Assembly (NCBI RefSeq): GCF_000306945.1
Contig: NC_018518.1
Span: 3,534,001-3,598,000, forward strand
Length of the DNA stretch: 64,000 nt
Reading direction: 5' to 3'
Origin: Bordetella pertussis 18323
GTDB taxonomy: Bacteria; Pseudomonadota; Gammaproteobacteria; Burkholderiales; Burkholderiaceae_B
Below are positions 47,441-56,978 of this stretch, piece by piece; position 1 is the stretch's first letter, and the number at the start of each line of letters is the position of its first letter. The notes beneath the pieces were generated by a model, which saw nothing but the letters and a program-made list of their open reading frames with translations, was not told the DNA's origin and made no database searches. The translations under genes and the position numbers were made by a program.

Positions 47441-49273
47441 ATGTGCGGCATTGTTGGCGCCGTCGCCCAGCGCGACATCACCCCGATCCTGATTGAAGGC
47501 CTCAAGCGCCTCGAGTACCGCGGCTACGATTCGTGCGGCGTCGCCCTGTATATGGACGGCCACCTGCGTCGCACGCGCAGCACCAAGCGCGTGGCGGAAC
47601 TGTCCGAGCAGGTCGCCGAAGACAAGCTGGGCGGCTTCACCGGCATCGCCCACACGCGCTGGGCCACGCACGGCATTCCCGCCACCTACAACGCCCACCC
47701 GCATTTCTCGGCGCAGGGCAAGGACGAGCCGCGCATCGCGCTGGTGCACAACGGCATCATCGAGAACCACGAAGAGCTGCGCCAGGAGCTGCAGGGCGTG
47801 GGCTACGTGTTCGAAAGCCAGACCGACACCGAGGTCATCGCGCACCTGGTCAACCACCTGTATGCGGGCGATCTGTTCGAGGCGGTGCAGCAGGCCGTGC
47901 GCCGCCTGCAGGGCGCCTACGCCATCGCCGTGTTCTGCCGCGACGAGCCGCACCGCGTGGTCGGGGCCCGCCAGGGTTCGCCGCTGGTGGTCGGGCTGGG
48001 CCAGAACGAGAACTTCCTGGCCTCCGACGCGCTGGCCCTGGCCGGCACGACCGACCAGATCATCTACCTGGAAGACGGCGACGTAGTCGACCTGCAGCTG
48101 GCCCGCGTGTGGATCGTCGACCAGGCCGGCAAGCAGGTCGAGCGCAAGGCGCACACGGTGCAGGTGCACACCGGCGCGGCCGAGCTGGGCCCGTACCGCC
48201 ACTTCATGCAGAAAGAGATCTTCGAGCAGCCGCGCGCCGTGGGCGACACGCTGCAGGACATCGAGTCGATCACGCCCGAGCTGTTCGGCGACGGCGCGTA
48301 CAAGGTCTTCAAGGAGATCGATTCGCTGCTGATCCTGGCCTGCGGCACCAGCTACTACGCCGGCCTGACCGCCAAGTACTGGATCGAGTCCATCGCCCGC
48401 ATCCCGGTGGCGGTGGAAATCGCCAGCGAGTATCGCTATCGCGACAGCGTGCCCAACCCCAATGCGCTGGTGGTCACCATCTCGCAGTCGGGCGAAACCG
48501 CCGACACCCTGGCCGCGCTCAAGCATGTGCGTTCGCTGGGCATGCAGCACACGCTGACGGTGTGCAACGTGGTCACCAGCGCCATGGTGCGCGAGTGCGA
48601 GCTGGCGTACATCACCCGCGCGGGCGTCGAGATCGGCGTGGCGTCGACCAAGGCCTTCACCACGCAGCTGACCGCGCTGTTCCTGCTGACGCTGGCCCTG
48701 GCGCAGACGCGCGGCCGCCTCACCGAGGAGCAGGAGGCCGAGCACCTGAAGGCCTTGCGCCACCTGCCCGCGGCCATCGGCGCGGTGCTGGCGCTGGAGC
48801 CGCAGATCATGGCCTGGGCCGACCGCTTCGCGTCCAAGGAAAACGCGCTGTTCCTGGGGCGCGGCATGCACTATCCGATCGCGCTGGAAGGCGCGCTCAA
48901 GCTGAAGGAAATCAGCTATATCCACGCCGAGGCCTATCCGGCCGGCGAACTCAAGCACGGCCCGCTGGCGCTGGTGACCGAGCACATGCCGGTGGTCACG
49001 ATCGCGCCCAAGGACGCGTTGCTGGAGAAGCTGAAATCCAACATGCAGGAAGTGCGCGCGCGCGGCGGCGAGCTGTATGTGTTTGCCGATGCCGACAGCA
49101 AGATCGCCAACGCCGAGGGCATGCATGTGATCCGCATGCCCGAGTACTACGGCGCGCTCTCGCCCATCGTGCATACGATCCCGCTGCAGCTGCTGTCGTA
49201 CCACACGGCGTGCGTGCGCGGCACCGACGTGGACAAGCCGCGCAACCTGGCCAAGAGCGTGACGGTGGAGTAA
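47441..49273 (+). CDS. glmS: Glutamine-fructose-6-phosphate aminotransferase
   Basis: Makes glucosamine-6-phosphate for peptidoglycan and LPS. The 610-residue protein begins [10 protein letters not shown], so the nucleophilic Cys is residue 2 after Met removal, and has [22 protein letters not shown] amidotransferase residues ([11 protein letters not shown]), two SIS domains ([10 protein letters not shown] and QSGETADT) and the C-terminal LAKSVTVE. The start follows TTAGGAG. rapZ, a glmS regulator elsewhere, lies about 19 kb away in this window. Confidence 0.97.
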   Translation: MCGIVGAVAQRDITPILIEGLKRLEYRGYDSCGVALYMDGHLRRTRSTKRVAELSEQVAEDKLGGFTGIAHTRWATHGIPATYNAHPHFSAQGKDEPRIALVHNGIIENHEELRQELQGVGYVFESQTDTEVIAHLVNHLYAGDLFEAVQQAVRRLQGAYAIAVFCRDEPHRVVGARQGSPLVVGLGQNENFLASDALALAGTTDQIIYLEDGDVVDLQLARVWIVDQAGKQVERKAHTVQVHTGAAELGPYRHFMQKEIFEQPRAVGDTLQDIESITPELFGDGAYKVFKEIDSLLILACGTSYYAGLTAKYWIESIARIPVAVEIASEYRYRDSVPNPNALVVTISQSGETADTLAALKHVRSLGMQHTLTVCNVVTSAMVRECELAYITRAGVEIGVASTKAFTTQLTALFLLTLALAQTRGRLTEEQEAEHLKALRHLPAAIGAVLALEPQIMAWADRFASKENALFLGRGMHYPIALEGALKLKEISYIHAEAYPAGELKHGPLALVTEHMPVVTIAPKDALLEKLKSNMQEVRARGGELYVFADADSKIANAEGMHVIRMPEYYGALSPIVHTIPLQLLSYHTACVRGTDVDKPRNLAKSVTVE

Positions 49274-49335
49274 GGGGAAAAGCCGGCGGCCGGTCAGGGA
49301 GGCTGTCCCCGCATGGAGACCGGCGCCTGCGGCAT

Positions 49336-49416
49336 GGTGTGCCTGTCCCCGCTGGGACAGGCACACCGGTCTACGCCATGAGCGCTTGACGGCCAAGACG
49401 CGGGGACAGGCACACC
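49336..49416. repeat. Palindromic repeats downstream of glmS
   Basis: GGTGTGCCTGTCCC-CGCT-GGGACAGGCACACC (49336-49367) is a perfect 14-base-pair hairpin, with a further half-copy, GGGGACAGGCACACC, at 49402-49416. A related fragment GGCTGTCCCC is at about 49302. They belong to the family at 1075-1149 and 25798-25828 and probably terminate both glmS and the convergent epimerase gene. Confidence 0.8.
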
Positions 49417-49470
49417 ACGCGATGCGGGTCTGGCTCTCCGTGCATCGGCACGGGTCAGGCTGCGGCGGAT

Positions 49471-50451
49471 TCAGGCGATCCTGCCCACCGCCGCCCGCCA
49501 GGCCAGGTAGTCGTCGAAGGCGCGCTCCAGCATGTACAGCGGTTCGTAGCCGGTATCGCGGCGCAGGCGGGCGATATCCATCGGCGCGCGCTGCACGGCC
49601 TTGTCGCGCCCGATGGTGCATTCGTCCAGGTTGTCGGCCATGCGATAGGCGAAGCGCGGGAAGCGCTCGCGCAGGCGTTCGCACCAGTCCCGCACCGACC
49701 AGCGCGCGCCGGCCGACAGGTGGTAGACCGGGTCGGGCGTCTGCCCGCGGTCCAGCACGGCGAGGATGCCGCGCGCCACGTCCACCGAGTAGACCCAGTC
49801 ATCGGCCGCCAGGCTATGCACCACGGCCTGTCCGCCGGCCTCGGCGATGCCCGACAGCTGCAGGGGCAGGCTCAAGGTATCGCGTACGCCCGTGTCGTAC
49901 TCCCAGCGGCCGAAGACCGTGCCCAGCCGCAGCACGGTCAGGTTCAGGCCGCGCGTTTTCCGGTAGCGCACGCCGGTGCGTTCGGCGGCGAACTTGCTGA
50001 TGCCGTACAGCGTTTCGGGCAGCACGGCGCTGGTTTCGTCCAGCATGCCTTCGACCTGGCCGGCGGCGCCGAACACCGAGCCCGTGCCCAGTTGCACCAC
50101 CTGCCGCACGCCATGGCGCAGGCCGGCCTCCATCACTTTCACGGCGCCGAGCAGGTTGACGGTGAAGATATCCGCGGCCGCGTTCTTTTCGCGCTCCAGG
50201 CCGGCGGTGACGGCCGCGCCATGCACCACGCGATCGACGGCATGCTCGCGCAAGGCGGCGTCCAGGTCCGCGCCGCGGCGTACGTCGCCAAGTACGGTGG
50301 ACAGTCGCCCCGGCAGATGCGCCATGGCCGCGGTGGCCGCGTCCGGCAAGGGGGCGGGCCCGAACGCCACGACGTCTTCGCCGCGTTCAAGCAGTTGCTC
50401 GATGAGGTTCAGGCCGACAAACCCCGCCCCACCCGTGACCAGTACCGACAT
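49471..50451 (-). CDS. NAD-dependent epimerase/dehydratase
   Basis: The 326-residue extended short-chain dehydrogenase has the NAD fold MSVLVTGGAGFVGLNLIEQL, a Tyr-Lys pair in ETLYGISKFAAER, and a C-terminal region (SAGARWSVRDW) as in UDP-sugar epimerases. It is adjacent to a Bug receptor rather than sugar genes, so a role on a different substrate in the catabolic cluster is possible. The start at 50451 is at the family glycine-rich motif. Confidence 0.82.
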   Translation of the reverse strand: MSVLVTGGAGFVGLNLIEQLLERGEDVVAFGPAPLPDAATAAMAHLPGRLSTVLGDVRRGADLDAALREHAVDRVVHGAAVTAGLEREKNAAADIFTVNLLGAVKVMEAGLRHGVRQVVQLGTGSVFGAAGQVEGMLDETSAVLPETLYGISKFAAERTGVRYRKTRGLNLTVLRLGTVFGRWEYDTGVRDTLSLPLQLSGIAEAGGQAVVHSLAADDWVYSVDVARGILAVLDRGQTPDPVYHLSAGARWSVRDWCERLRERFPRFAYRMADNLDECTIGRDKAVQRAPMDIARLRRDTGYEPLYMLERAFDDYLAWRAAVGRIA

Positions 50452-50507
50452 GATTTCCTGCTCCGTATCGGGCGGCCGTTCCACCTGGGCGCGGCCGCCT
50501 GTGTCGA

Positions 50508-51527
50508 TCAATCGACGCTGATGTCGGCGACGTTGGCGATGGTTTGCCACTTCTGCGTTTCGGCGGCGATGAAGTCGCGGGCTTCCTGGTCCGTCAGCAC
50601 CAGGGGCTGCACGGCCAGTTCGGCCAGGCGCGCGGCGTAGTCCGGGTTGGCGACGATCTTGCTGTTGGCCGCCTGGAACCTGGCCTGGATGTCGGCGGGC
50701 GTGGCCTGCGGCAGCGCGATGCCCCACCAGGTGCTGGAGACCATCTTGGGCAATCCGAGTTCGGTAAAGGTCGCCACGTCCGGCAGCAGCGCCAGGCGGT
50801 TCTTGTCGGCCACCGCCAGGGCGCGCAGCTTGCCGCTGGCGATGTGGTTCTTGATGGTCGTCAGGTCGTTGACCGTCATGTCGACTTCGCCGCCGAGCAG
50901 CGCCAGCGTGGCCGGCCCGCCGCCCTTGTAGGGCACGTGCATGAGGTTGATGCCCGCGGTGTACTTGAGCAGTTCGCCGCCCATCTGGACGATGGTCCCG
51001 ATGCCGGAGGTGGCGAAGGTGTATTTGCCGGGGTGCTGCTTGGCCAGCGCGATCAGTTCGGGCACGGTCCGGGCGGGAAAGTCCGCGCGCACCGCCAGGA
51101 CGTGCGGCGCGTTGGCGATCAGGCCGACCAGCGAAAAGTCGCGGAAGAAGTCGTACGGCAGCTTCTTGGAGATGATCTGGTTGATGACCATGGTGCTGGT
51201 CGTGCCGAATACGATGGTATAGCCGTCGGGGGCGGCGCGCGCGGCTTCGTTGGTGCCGATGATGCCGCCGGCGCCGTCGCGGTTCAGCACTACCACGGGC
51301 TGGCCCATCAGGTCGGACAGGTGCTGGGCGTAGAGGCGGCTCACGATGTCGGCGGGTCCGCCGGCCGAGAAGGGCGCGATCATCCGTATGGAACGGTTGG
51401 GAAACGCGTCGGCGGCCGACGCGGCCGGCGATGCCAGGCTGGCCAGCAGCAGGATCGATGCGCTCAGGGCCAGGCGCGGCAGGCGGCACAGGCCGCGCGC
51501 GAAGTTCAGGGGGTGCAGAATGGCCAT
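50508..51527 (-). CDS. Bug/TctC-family periplasmic binding protein
   Basis: The 339-residue receptor has a signal peptide (ARGLCRLPRLALSASILLLA ending ASAADAF), then FPNRSIRMIAPFSAGGPADI, VVLNRDGAGGIIGTNEAARA and LMHVPYKGGGPATLALLGGE. I chose the ATG at 51525-51527 for the signal peptide and GGAA upstream. It lies in the same direction as the epimerase. As elsewhere, no TctAB permease is next to it. Likely ligand is a small carboxylate. Confidence 0.92.
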   Translation of the reverse strand: MAILHPLNFARGLCRLPRLALSASILLLASLASPAASAADAFPNRSIRMIAPFSAGGPADIVSRLYAQHLSDLMGQPVVVLNRDGAGGIIGTNEAARAAPDGYTIVFGTTSTMVINQIISKKLPYDFFRDFSLVGLIANAPHVLAVRADFPARTVPELIALAKQHPGKYTFATSGIGTIVQMGGELLKYTAGINLMHVPYKGGGPATLALLGGEVDMTVNDLTTIKNHIASGKLRALAVADKNRLALLPDVATFTELGLPKMVSSTWWGIALPQATPADIQARFQAANSKIVANPDYAARLAELAVQPLVLTDQEARDFIAAETQKWQTIANVADISVD

Positions 51528-51590
51528 CGTGATGATTTCCGAGAAAGATGGTGGGCAACGCAATCGGGCGCCGTGCATGGCCGTCCCGCG

Positions 51591-52484
51591 TCAGTGGTCG
51601 AAATTGTGGACACAGGCCTCATAGCCTATGCGCGACGAAACGAATCCGCCGCTGTGCAAGCTGCAGGCAAGGCGATCGAAGCCCTCCTTGTTCACGTGGG
51701 TGGTTTCGGACCAGATGCCGTTGCGCCGGTAGCGCTCGATGGCCGCGTGGAGGATGTCCGGCGCAAGTTCGGTGAAGAACGGCGCGGTGAGGCGGGCAAG
51801 GTCGCGCGCGTCGTGCGCGTGGATCCATGCCTGCGTCGCGCGCAAGGCGCGATCCAGCGCGGCCAGGGCGGCGCCGTTGCGCGCCAGGCCGTCGCGGCTG
51901 CAGATGAAGGTGGTGTAGACCGTGGGGCCGCGGCTGGCGGCGTCGTAGAGCAGCCGGCCGCCGGCCGCGAGCGCCTGGCTGGCGCACGGCTCGAACAGCT
52001 GCGCGACGTCCAGCGTTCCGTCCGCCAGGGCCTGCACTTGCTGCGGCATGGTCAGGGCCTCGACGAGCCGCCCGTCGCGCGCGATATCGATGCCGCGGTC
52101 GTGCAAGTCGGCCCGCAGGCAATACCAGGGCGTCGGCACTTCCGACACCACGCCCAGGCGCAGCGAGGGCAAGTCGTGGAGGCCGCGAGCGGCCAGGCCG
52201 GCCCGGCCGACCAGGCTGAACGGATCGCGCCCGACCGCTTCGCCGAAGGACCGCAGCGAGGCGCCGTTGTCCGGCGCGCTGTCGTGGTCCTTGATGACGC
52301 GCATCGGGCCGCCCCAGGTCAGGTCGACCGCGCCCGCTTTCACCTCGTCGATCGCGCCGCCGGGGCCGGCGGGGGGCAGCCATTCGATTTCCAGGCCCTC
52401 GCGCCCGGCGTGGCCGAGCGCCTTCAGGGCGTAGAACGGCGCATAGAACACGGCTCGAAAGTTTTCGGCCAGACGCAGTTTCAT
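51591..52484 (-). CDS. SsuA/NMT1-like substrate-binding protein without signal peptide
   Basis: The 297-residue protein has the NMT1/THI5-type periplasmic fold (MKLRLAENFRAVFYAPFYAL, DLTWGGPMRVIKDHDSAPDN, ICSRDGLARNGAALAALDRA). No signal peptide is visible: the protein begins directly with the first strand. The start overlaps the stop of a 32-codon ORF by four bases (ATGA), which may mean translational coupling. It could be a cytoplasmic pyrimidine- or acid-binding protein, or its signal could be missing through an upstream change. No ABC permease is nearby. Confidence 0.75.
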   Translation of the reverse strand: MKLRLAENFRAVFYAPFYALKALGHAGREGLEIEWLPPAGPGGAIDEVKAGAVDLTWGGPMRVIKDHDSAPDNGASLRSFGEAVGRDPFSLVGRAGLAARGLHDLPSLRLGVVSEVPTPWYCLRADLHDRGIDIARDGRLVEALTMPQQVQALADGTLDVAQLFEPCASQALAAGGRLLYDAASRGPTVYTTFICSRDGLARNGAALAALDRALRATQAWIHAHDARDLARLTAPFFTELAPDILHAAIERYRRNGIWSETTHVNKEGFDRLACSLHSGGFVSSRIGYEACVHNFDH

Positions 52485-52579
52485 GATGTCCGGACCCAGG
52501 CGGGATGCAGGCGAGCGCCGCGCAGGCGCATGGCGGTCGCGGTCCGGACGGATACGCGGGCTTCGGGCGGGTTCACCAT
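52481..52579 (-). CDS. 32-residue upstream ORF, possibly a leader peptide
   Basis: ATG at 52577-52579 is preceded by GGGGAGAAT at good distance. The product (MVNPPEARVSVRTATAM, continuing to WVRTS) is short and basic with no family. Its TGA overlaps the ATG of the substrate-binding gene. It may be a coupling peptide, or the remnant of a lost N-terminal part. Very uncertain as a protein, but the ribosome site is better than that of the next gene. Confidence 0.4.
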   Translation of the reverse strand: MVNPPEARVSVRTATAMRLRGARLHPAWVRTS

Positions 52580-52640
52580 ATTCTCCCCTGCATAATTTAT
52601 TATTAAATGAATTATAAATATATTTATAGGGCGTTGCCAA
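52580..52640. promoter_or_regulatory. AT-rich divergent promoter with imperfect palindrome
   Basis: An AT-rich tract at 52592-52627 sits between the substrate-binding gene and the hydratase. It contains ATAATT-T-ATT through AAT-G-AATTAT (52592-52615), an imperfect 24-base palindrome. This is a likely operator and promoter region. The rest of the spacer up to 52882 holds no confident gene or RNA. Confidence 0.5.
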
Positions 52641-52882
52641 TGTCTTGTCAAGGCACGCCGCGGGCCGTGCGGGGTCCGCGCGCAGGCCCTGGCGTCCCGC
52701 AATCCCGGCAGTCCCGGCACAGCTTTGGATTTCTTGATGCGCTGGCGCGGAATTTGAAGATTTACAGCTTGCCGCAAGCCCGTGAACATGGAGCCCAGCG
52801 ATCAGGAGGCCGCCCGGCGGGCTGTGCGGCTCCGTGCAAGCACTTCCAGATTCTTTCCCCCATATCAAAAAGGAGACGTTGG

Positions 52883-53662
52883 ATGGCCGGGACGATTGAC
52901 ATTACGCATGAGGGCGCCGTCAGCACAATGACGATCAACGCGCCTCCCTTGAACGTATTCTCGGTCGAGATGCTGCACGCATTGCTCGAGGGGCTGCAGG
53001 CGCTGGAGCAGCGCGAGCAGACGCGCGCCATCGTGATCCGCGGCGCGGGCAGCCGCGCGTTCTCCGCCGGGGCCAACCTGAACGACCAGGCCGATTTCTC
53101 GGAGCACGACGCCCGCATGCTGCGCGTGATCGGCCGCGAGGTCGTCGAGCGAATCGAAACGCTGGAAAAACCCGTGATCACCGCCATCGAGGGCTGGTGC
53201 ATCGGCGGCGGCACGGGCATTGCGTGGATCGGCGATATCCGCATCGCCTCGGACACCGCCAAGTTCCGCGCGGGGGACGCCTATCTCGGGATCATCCCGA
53301 CGTGGAGCATCGGCATGGTGCGCCTGGTGCATTTCCTGGGCCGCAACCGTACGCTGGGCCTGCTGCTGCTGGGCGAGGACATCGATGCCGCGGCGGCGCT
53401 GGAGCTGGGCCTGGTGACCCGGGTCGTGCCGGCCGGGGAGTTCAATGAGCAGGTGGCGCAGATCGCGGCCCGGCTGGCCACCGCCGCGCCCATGTCGGTC
53501 AAGGCCATCAAGCTGGCCGTGCGCGCCCAGTATCGCGACAACACCGACCGGGCCGCGCAGCTCGAAGAGGAATGGTGCACCCGCATCTGGGCGTCCGAAG
53601 ACAAGAACGAGGGCATTGCCGCGTTCAAGGAAAAGCGCCAGCCGCGCTTCAAGGGCAGGTAA
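52883..53662 (+). CDS. Enoyl-CoA hydratase/isomerase family protein
   Basis: The 259-residue crotonase has the oxyanion-hole block SRAFSAGANLND and the second block IEGWCIGGGTGIAWIGDIRI. The ATG at 52883 follows AAAAAGGAGA by about eight bases; upstream open frame is intergenic. It shares a TAATG stop-start with the next gene, implying coupled translation. Substrate is a CoA thioester, perhaps the product of the adjacent CoA synthetase. Confidence 0.9.
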   Translation: MAGTIDITHEGAVSTMTINAPPLNVFSVEMLHALLEGLQALEQREQTRAIVIRGAGSRAFSAGANLNDQADFSEHDARMLRVIGREVVERIETLEKPVITAIEGWCIGGGTGIAWIGDIRIASDTAKFRAGDAYLGIIPTWSIGMVRLVHFLGRNRTLGLLLLGEDIDAAAALELGLVTRVVPAGEFNEQVAQIAARLATAAPMSVKAIKLAVRAQYRDNTDRAAQLEEEWCTRIWASEDKNEGIAAFKEKRQPRFKGR

Positions 53663-55803
53663 TGGACAACGCTTCCGTATCGCCCGGTTTTACCAGGCCG
53701 CCCCGGTTGAGCGTGGCGCGCATCGTCGCGCCGGGTTCGATCGCCGTCGTGGGGGCCTCCGACGACCTGAAGAAGTTCGGCGGCCGCATCATCCACTACG
53801 TCACGCGCAACGGCTACCGCGGCACCGTGATACCCGTCAACCCGCGCAGGGCCGAAGTGGCGGGGCTGCTGGCGGTGCCGAGCATCGCCCACCTGGGTCC
53901 GGTGGATGTCGCCATCCTCGCGCTGCCGGTGGACATGATCGAGCAGGCCATCGGCGAATGCGCCGCGGCGGGCGTGGGCGCCTGCGTGATCGTGTCGGCG
54001 GGGTTCGCCGAGCTGGGCGACGAAGGCGTCGCGCGGCAGGACCGGATCGTGCGCATTGCGCGCGAGGCGGGCATGCGGCTGGTGGGTCCGAACTGCATGG
54101 GCATCATCAATCCCCACCATCGCATGGCGTTGACGTCCTCGCTGGTGGTGGAACAGGGCGAGCTGCTGCCGGGCAACATCGGCCTGATCAGCCAGAGCGG
54201 CGCGCTCATGGTGTCGATGTACGACCGGGCATGCCGCGAGCAGATCCGCTTCAGCGCCTGCGTGTCGCTGGGCAACCAGTGCGACCTGGAGATCTGCGAC
54301 TTCTTCGAGTACATGATCGACGATCCGCTGACGCGCGTCATCACGATGTATGTCGAAGGTTTCGTCGATACCGGCCGGTTCGCCAAGCTGGCGCGCCGCG
54401 CGCAGCGCGCGGGCAAGCCCGTGCTCCTGACCAAGACCGGCCGCACCGCCGCCGGCGCCGAGGCCGCGCGCTCGCATACCGCCAGCCTGGCGGGCAACTA
54501 CCGGGCGCTCGAAGCGCTGTGCGAAGCCACGGGCGTGACGATCGTCGACGACCCCGACGGGATGCTGCAGCTGGCCGCGATCCTGGCGCGATTCGGGCGA
54601 TGCGCCGCCGAAGGCGTGGGCATTGTTTCCCCGTCGGGCGGCGCCATCGGGATCGGGGTCGACCGCCTGTCCGACGTGGGCATCCGGCTGGGCAGGCTGG
54701 ACGCCGCGTCCCAGCAGTTGCTGGGCACGGTGATGAACCCCAGCCATGCCTTCAATCCGGTGGACCTGGGCAATCGGACCACGGAAGAGATGAGCCAGCT
54801 GCGCACCATCGTGCAGGCATACAACCAGGCGCCCGATATCGGCGTCATTTTCGTCATTCTCACGACTTCGCCGCACTTCGAGCAGGTGACGCTGGCGCTG
54901 GGCCAGGCCATGGCGCAGGCGGGCGGCAAGCCGGTGCTGTTCCTGGTGACGCCCGGGGGCGTGGCCGACAACTGCCGGACCTTGCTGCAGGATCTGGGCC
55001 TGCCTTATGTCGATCGCATGGATGATGCGACCCGCATCCTGCGGCACTACGTGCCGAAGGCCGACGCCCTGCCCGCCCGGGACGCGCCGCGGCCCGCGTC
55101 GTGGCCGATGCCCGAGGGCGCCGGCCGCATGCTGGGCGCGCGTCCCGGCGAATCCGAGGTCAAGGCGCTGCTGCGCGCGTACGGGATCCCGCTGGCGCAA
55201 GAGCGTTTCTGCCGCACGGCCGAACAAGCCGTCGAGGCCGCGCGGGCCATCGGCTTTCCCGTGGTACTCAAGGCTGTCAGCGCGCAACTCGTGCACAAGA
55301 GCGATATCGGGGCGGTCAAGCTGAGGCTGGCGGACGACGCGGCCGTGCGGCGCGCCTGGGCGGAGATCGAACAGGCCCTGTCCAGCCAGGTCGACGGCGC
55401 CGTGCTCGATGGCTGCCTGGTGGCCGAGATGGTGACCGCGCAAAGCGAGCTGCTGGTTGGCGCGATCAACGACGCCCAGTTCGGCCCGATGATCATGGTC
55501 GGGTTCGGCGGGGTCACCGTGGAGCTGGTGCCGGATACCCAGTTGGCGGTGGCGCCCGTGGACACGGAACAGGCCATGGCGCTATTGCGGCGGCTCAAGC
55601 AATGGCCGCTGCTCGATGGCTACCGAGGCATGCCCAAGGCGGATGTGGCGGCCGTGGCCGAGGTCGTCAGCCGGGTCAGCTGGCTGATCGCGGACTTGCG
55701 CGACCAGATGGCCGAGCTCGACATCAATCCGTTGCTGATCCGGGCCGGGGACGGCAAGCCGATCGGCGTGGATGCGCGGGCCGCCATGCTCGGCCCGGGC
55801 TGA
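53662..55803 (+). CDS. NDP-forming acyl-CoA synthetase
   Basis: The 713-residue fusion has the CoA-binding domain (GSIAVVGASDDLKKFGGRII), the ligase domain with ISQSGALMVSMYDRACREQI and RSHTASLAGNYRALEALCEA, and the ATP-grasp domain with FPVVLKAVSAQLVHKSDIGA. It is a paralogue of the enzyme at 38081. It activates a carboxylic acid to its CoA ester and is coupled to the hydratase by one shared base. A LysR gene follows, which may regulate the pair. Confidence 0.9.
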   Translation: MDNASVSPGFTRPPRLSVARIVAPGSIAVVGASDDLKKFGGRIIHYVTRNGYRGTVIPVNPRRAEVAGLLAVPSIAHLGPVDVAILALPVDMIEQAIGECAAAGVGACVIVSAGFAELGDEGVARQDRIVRIAREAGMRLVGPNCMGIINPHHRMALTSSLVVEQGELLPGNIGLISQSGALMVSMYDRACREQIRFSACVSLGNQCDLEICDFFEYMIDDPLTRVITMYVEGFVDTGRFAKLARRAQRAGKPVLLTKTGRTAAGAEAARSHTASLAGNYRALEALCEATGVTIVDDPDGMLQLAAILARFGRCAAEGVGIVSPSGGAIGIGVDRLSDVGIRLGRLDAASQQLLGTVMNPSHAFNPVDLGNRTTEEMSQLRTIVQAYNQAPDIGVIFVILTTSPHFEQVTLALGQAMAQAGGKPVLFLVTPGGVADNCRTLLQDLGLPYVDRMDDATRILRHYVPKADALPARDAPRPASWPMPEGAGRMLGARPGESEVKALLRAYGIPLAQERFCRTAEQAVEAARAIGFPVVLKAVSAQLVHKSDIGAVKLRLADDAAVRRAWAEIEQALSSQVDGAVLDGCLVAEMVTAQSELLVGAINDAQFGPMIMVGFGGVTVELVPDTQLAVAPVDTEQAMALLRRLKQWPLLDGYRGMPKADVAAVAEVVSRVSWLIADLRDQMAELDINPLLIRAGDGKPIGVDARAAMLGPG

Positions 55804-55950
55804 CAGTAGGCGGCCCAGGCTGGCGCGCATGCGTCGCGGCAAGGCCTTGCCGCGACGCGCCGCCGGCATGCTGTTGGCTTGTCATGGTGACTGAATTGGT
55901 GAATGATCCGTGACGAAGTATTTTTCACTTTCGCTGACGGTTCATTCTCC

Positions 55951-56895
55951 ATGCTCTCCCGAATCACGTTACGCCAGCTGGAATACTGTCTCGCCGCCGG
56001 CGACTACAAAAGCATTGCCGAAGCCGCGGCCTGCATACATGTGTCGCCGTCATCCATCTCGGCGGCGATTGCGCATATCGAATCCGAGCTGGATGCCCAG
56101 GTGTTCGTGCGGCACCATGCCCAGGGCCTGTCGACGACGCCGCTGGGCGAGGACCTGCTCAAGCAGATGCGCGGCGTGCTGGACCAGACCGCCGGCCTGT
56201 ACGGCATCGTCTCGGACGCGCAGTCGAGTATTCGGGGGCCTTTGCGGGTGGGATGCTTCACCACGCTGGCCGCGATGGTGACGCCGGAGCTGTGCCAGGG
56301 TTTTTCGCGCGCCCATCCGCAAGTCCAGGTGACGCATGTGGAAGACCATCACGAAGGCTTGATCGAGCGCCTGTACAAGGGCCAGATCGACGTGGCGGTG
56401 ACCTATGACCTCGAAGTGCAGGGCACCGATATCACGTTCGAGCCCTTGGCCACCCTGCCGCCGCATGTCATCGTCGGCGAGACCTCGCCGCTGGCCCAAC
56501 AGCGCGTGGCGGACCTGAAGGGCCTGGCCGAGCATCCCATGGTGCTGCTGGACCTGCCGAGAAGCCGCGAGTATTTCTTCGGACTGTTTCACGCCCAGCA
56601 GCTCGAACCGCTGGTGGCCGCGCGCTCGGGCAGCCCGGACGTGGTGCGTTCCCTGGTTGCCAACGGCGTGGGCTATTCGCTGGTGAACGTGCGGCCGCGC
56701 ATGAGCCATTCGCTGGACGGCAAGCGCGTCTTGAGCCTGCGCCTGGCCGGCAAGCACCAGCCCATGCGCCTGGGCATGGCGTGGATCCCCGTGCCCAGGC
56801 CGCGTCGCGTGCTGGAGGCCTTCATGCAGCGATGCCGGACCTATATCTCGGACGAGCACGTGCCGGGGATGGTCGCGCCTTCGCACTTCATGTGA
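55951..56895 (+). CDS. LysR-family regulator
   Basis: The 314-residue protein has MLSRITLRQLEYCLAAGDYK and HVSPSSISAAIAHIESELDA as the winged helix, and a PBP2-type effector domain. I chose the ATG at 55951 because the usual N-terminus begins there; the frame is open 16 codons further upstream. It lies in the same direction as the CoA synthetase and is convergent with the acrylyl-CoA reductase-like gene. Effector unknown. Confidence 0.87.
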   Translation: MLSRITLRQLEYCLAAGDYKSIAEAAACIHVSPSSISAAIAHIESELDAQVFVRHHAQGLSTTPLGEDLLKQMRGVLDQTAGLYGIVSDAQSSIRGPLRVGCFTTLAAMVTPELCQGFSRAHPQVQVTHVEDHHEGLIERLYKGQIDVAVTYDLEVQGTDITFEPLATLPPHVIVGETSPLAQQRVADLKGLAEHPMVLLDLPRSREYFFGLFHAQQLEPLVAARSGSPDVVRSLVANGVGYSLVNVRPRMSHSLDGKRVLSLRLAGKHQPMRLGMAWIPVPRPRRVLEAFMQRCRTYISDEHVPGMVAPSHFM

Positions 56896-56978
56896 AGCCC
56901 GCAGGCCGACCCTGCATCCGGCGATACGGCCTAGGGCCATGGCGGGTCCGCGCCTTGGGCGGCGGACCCGCGCAGTCG

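Noticed and set aside
47294..49684. 796-codon open frame opposite glmS
   Set aside because: Contradicted by the fully conserved glmS on the other strand.
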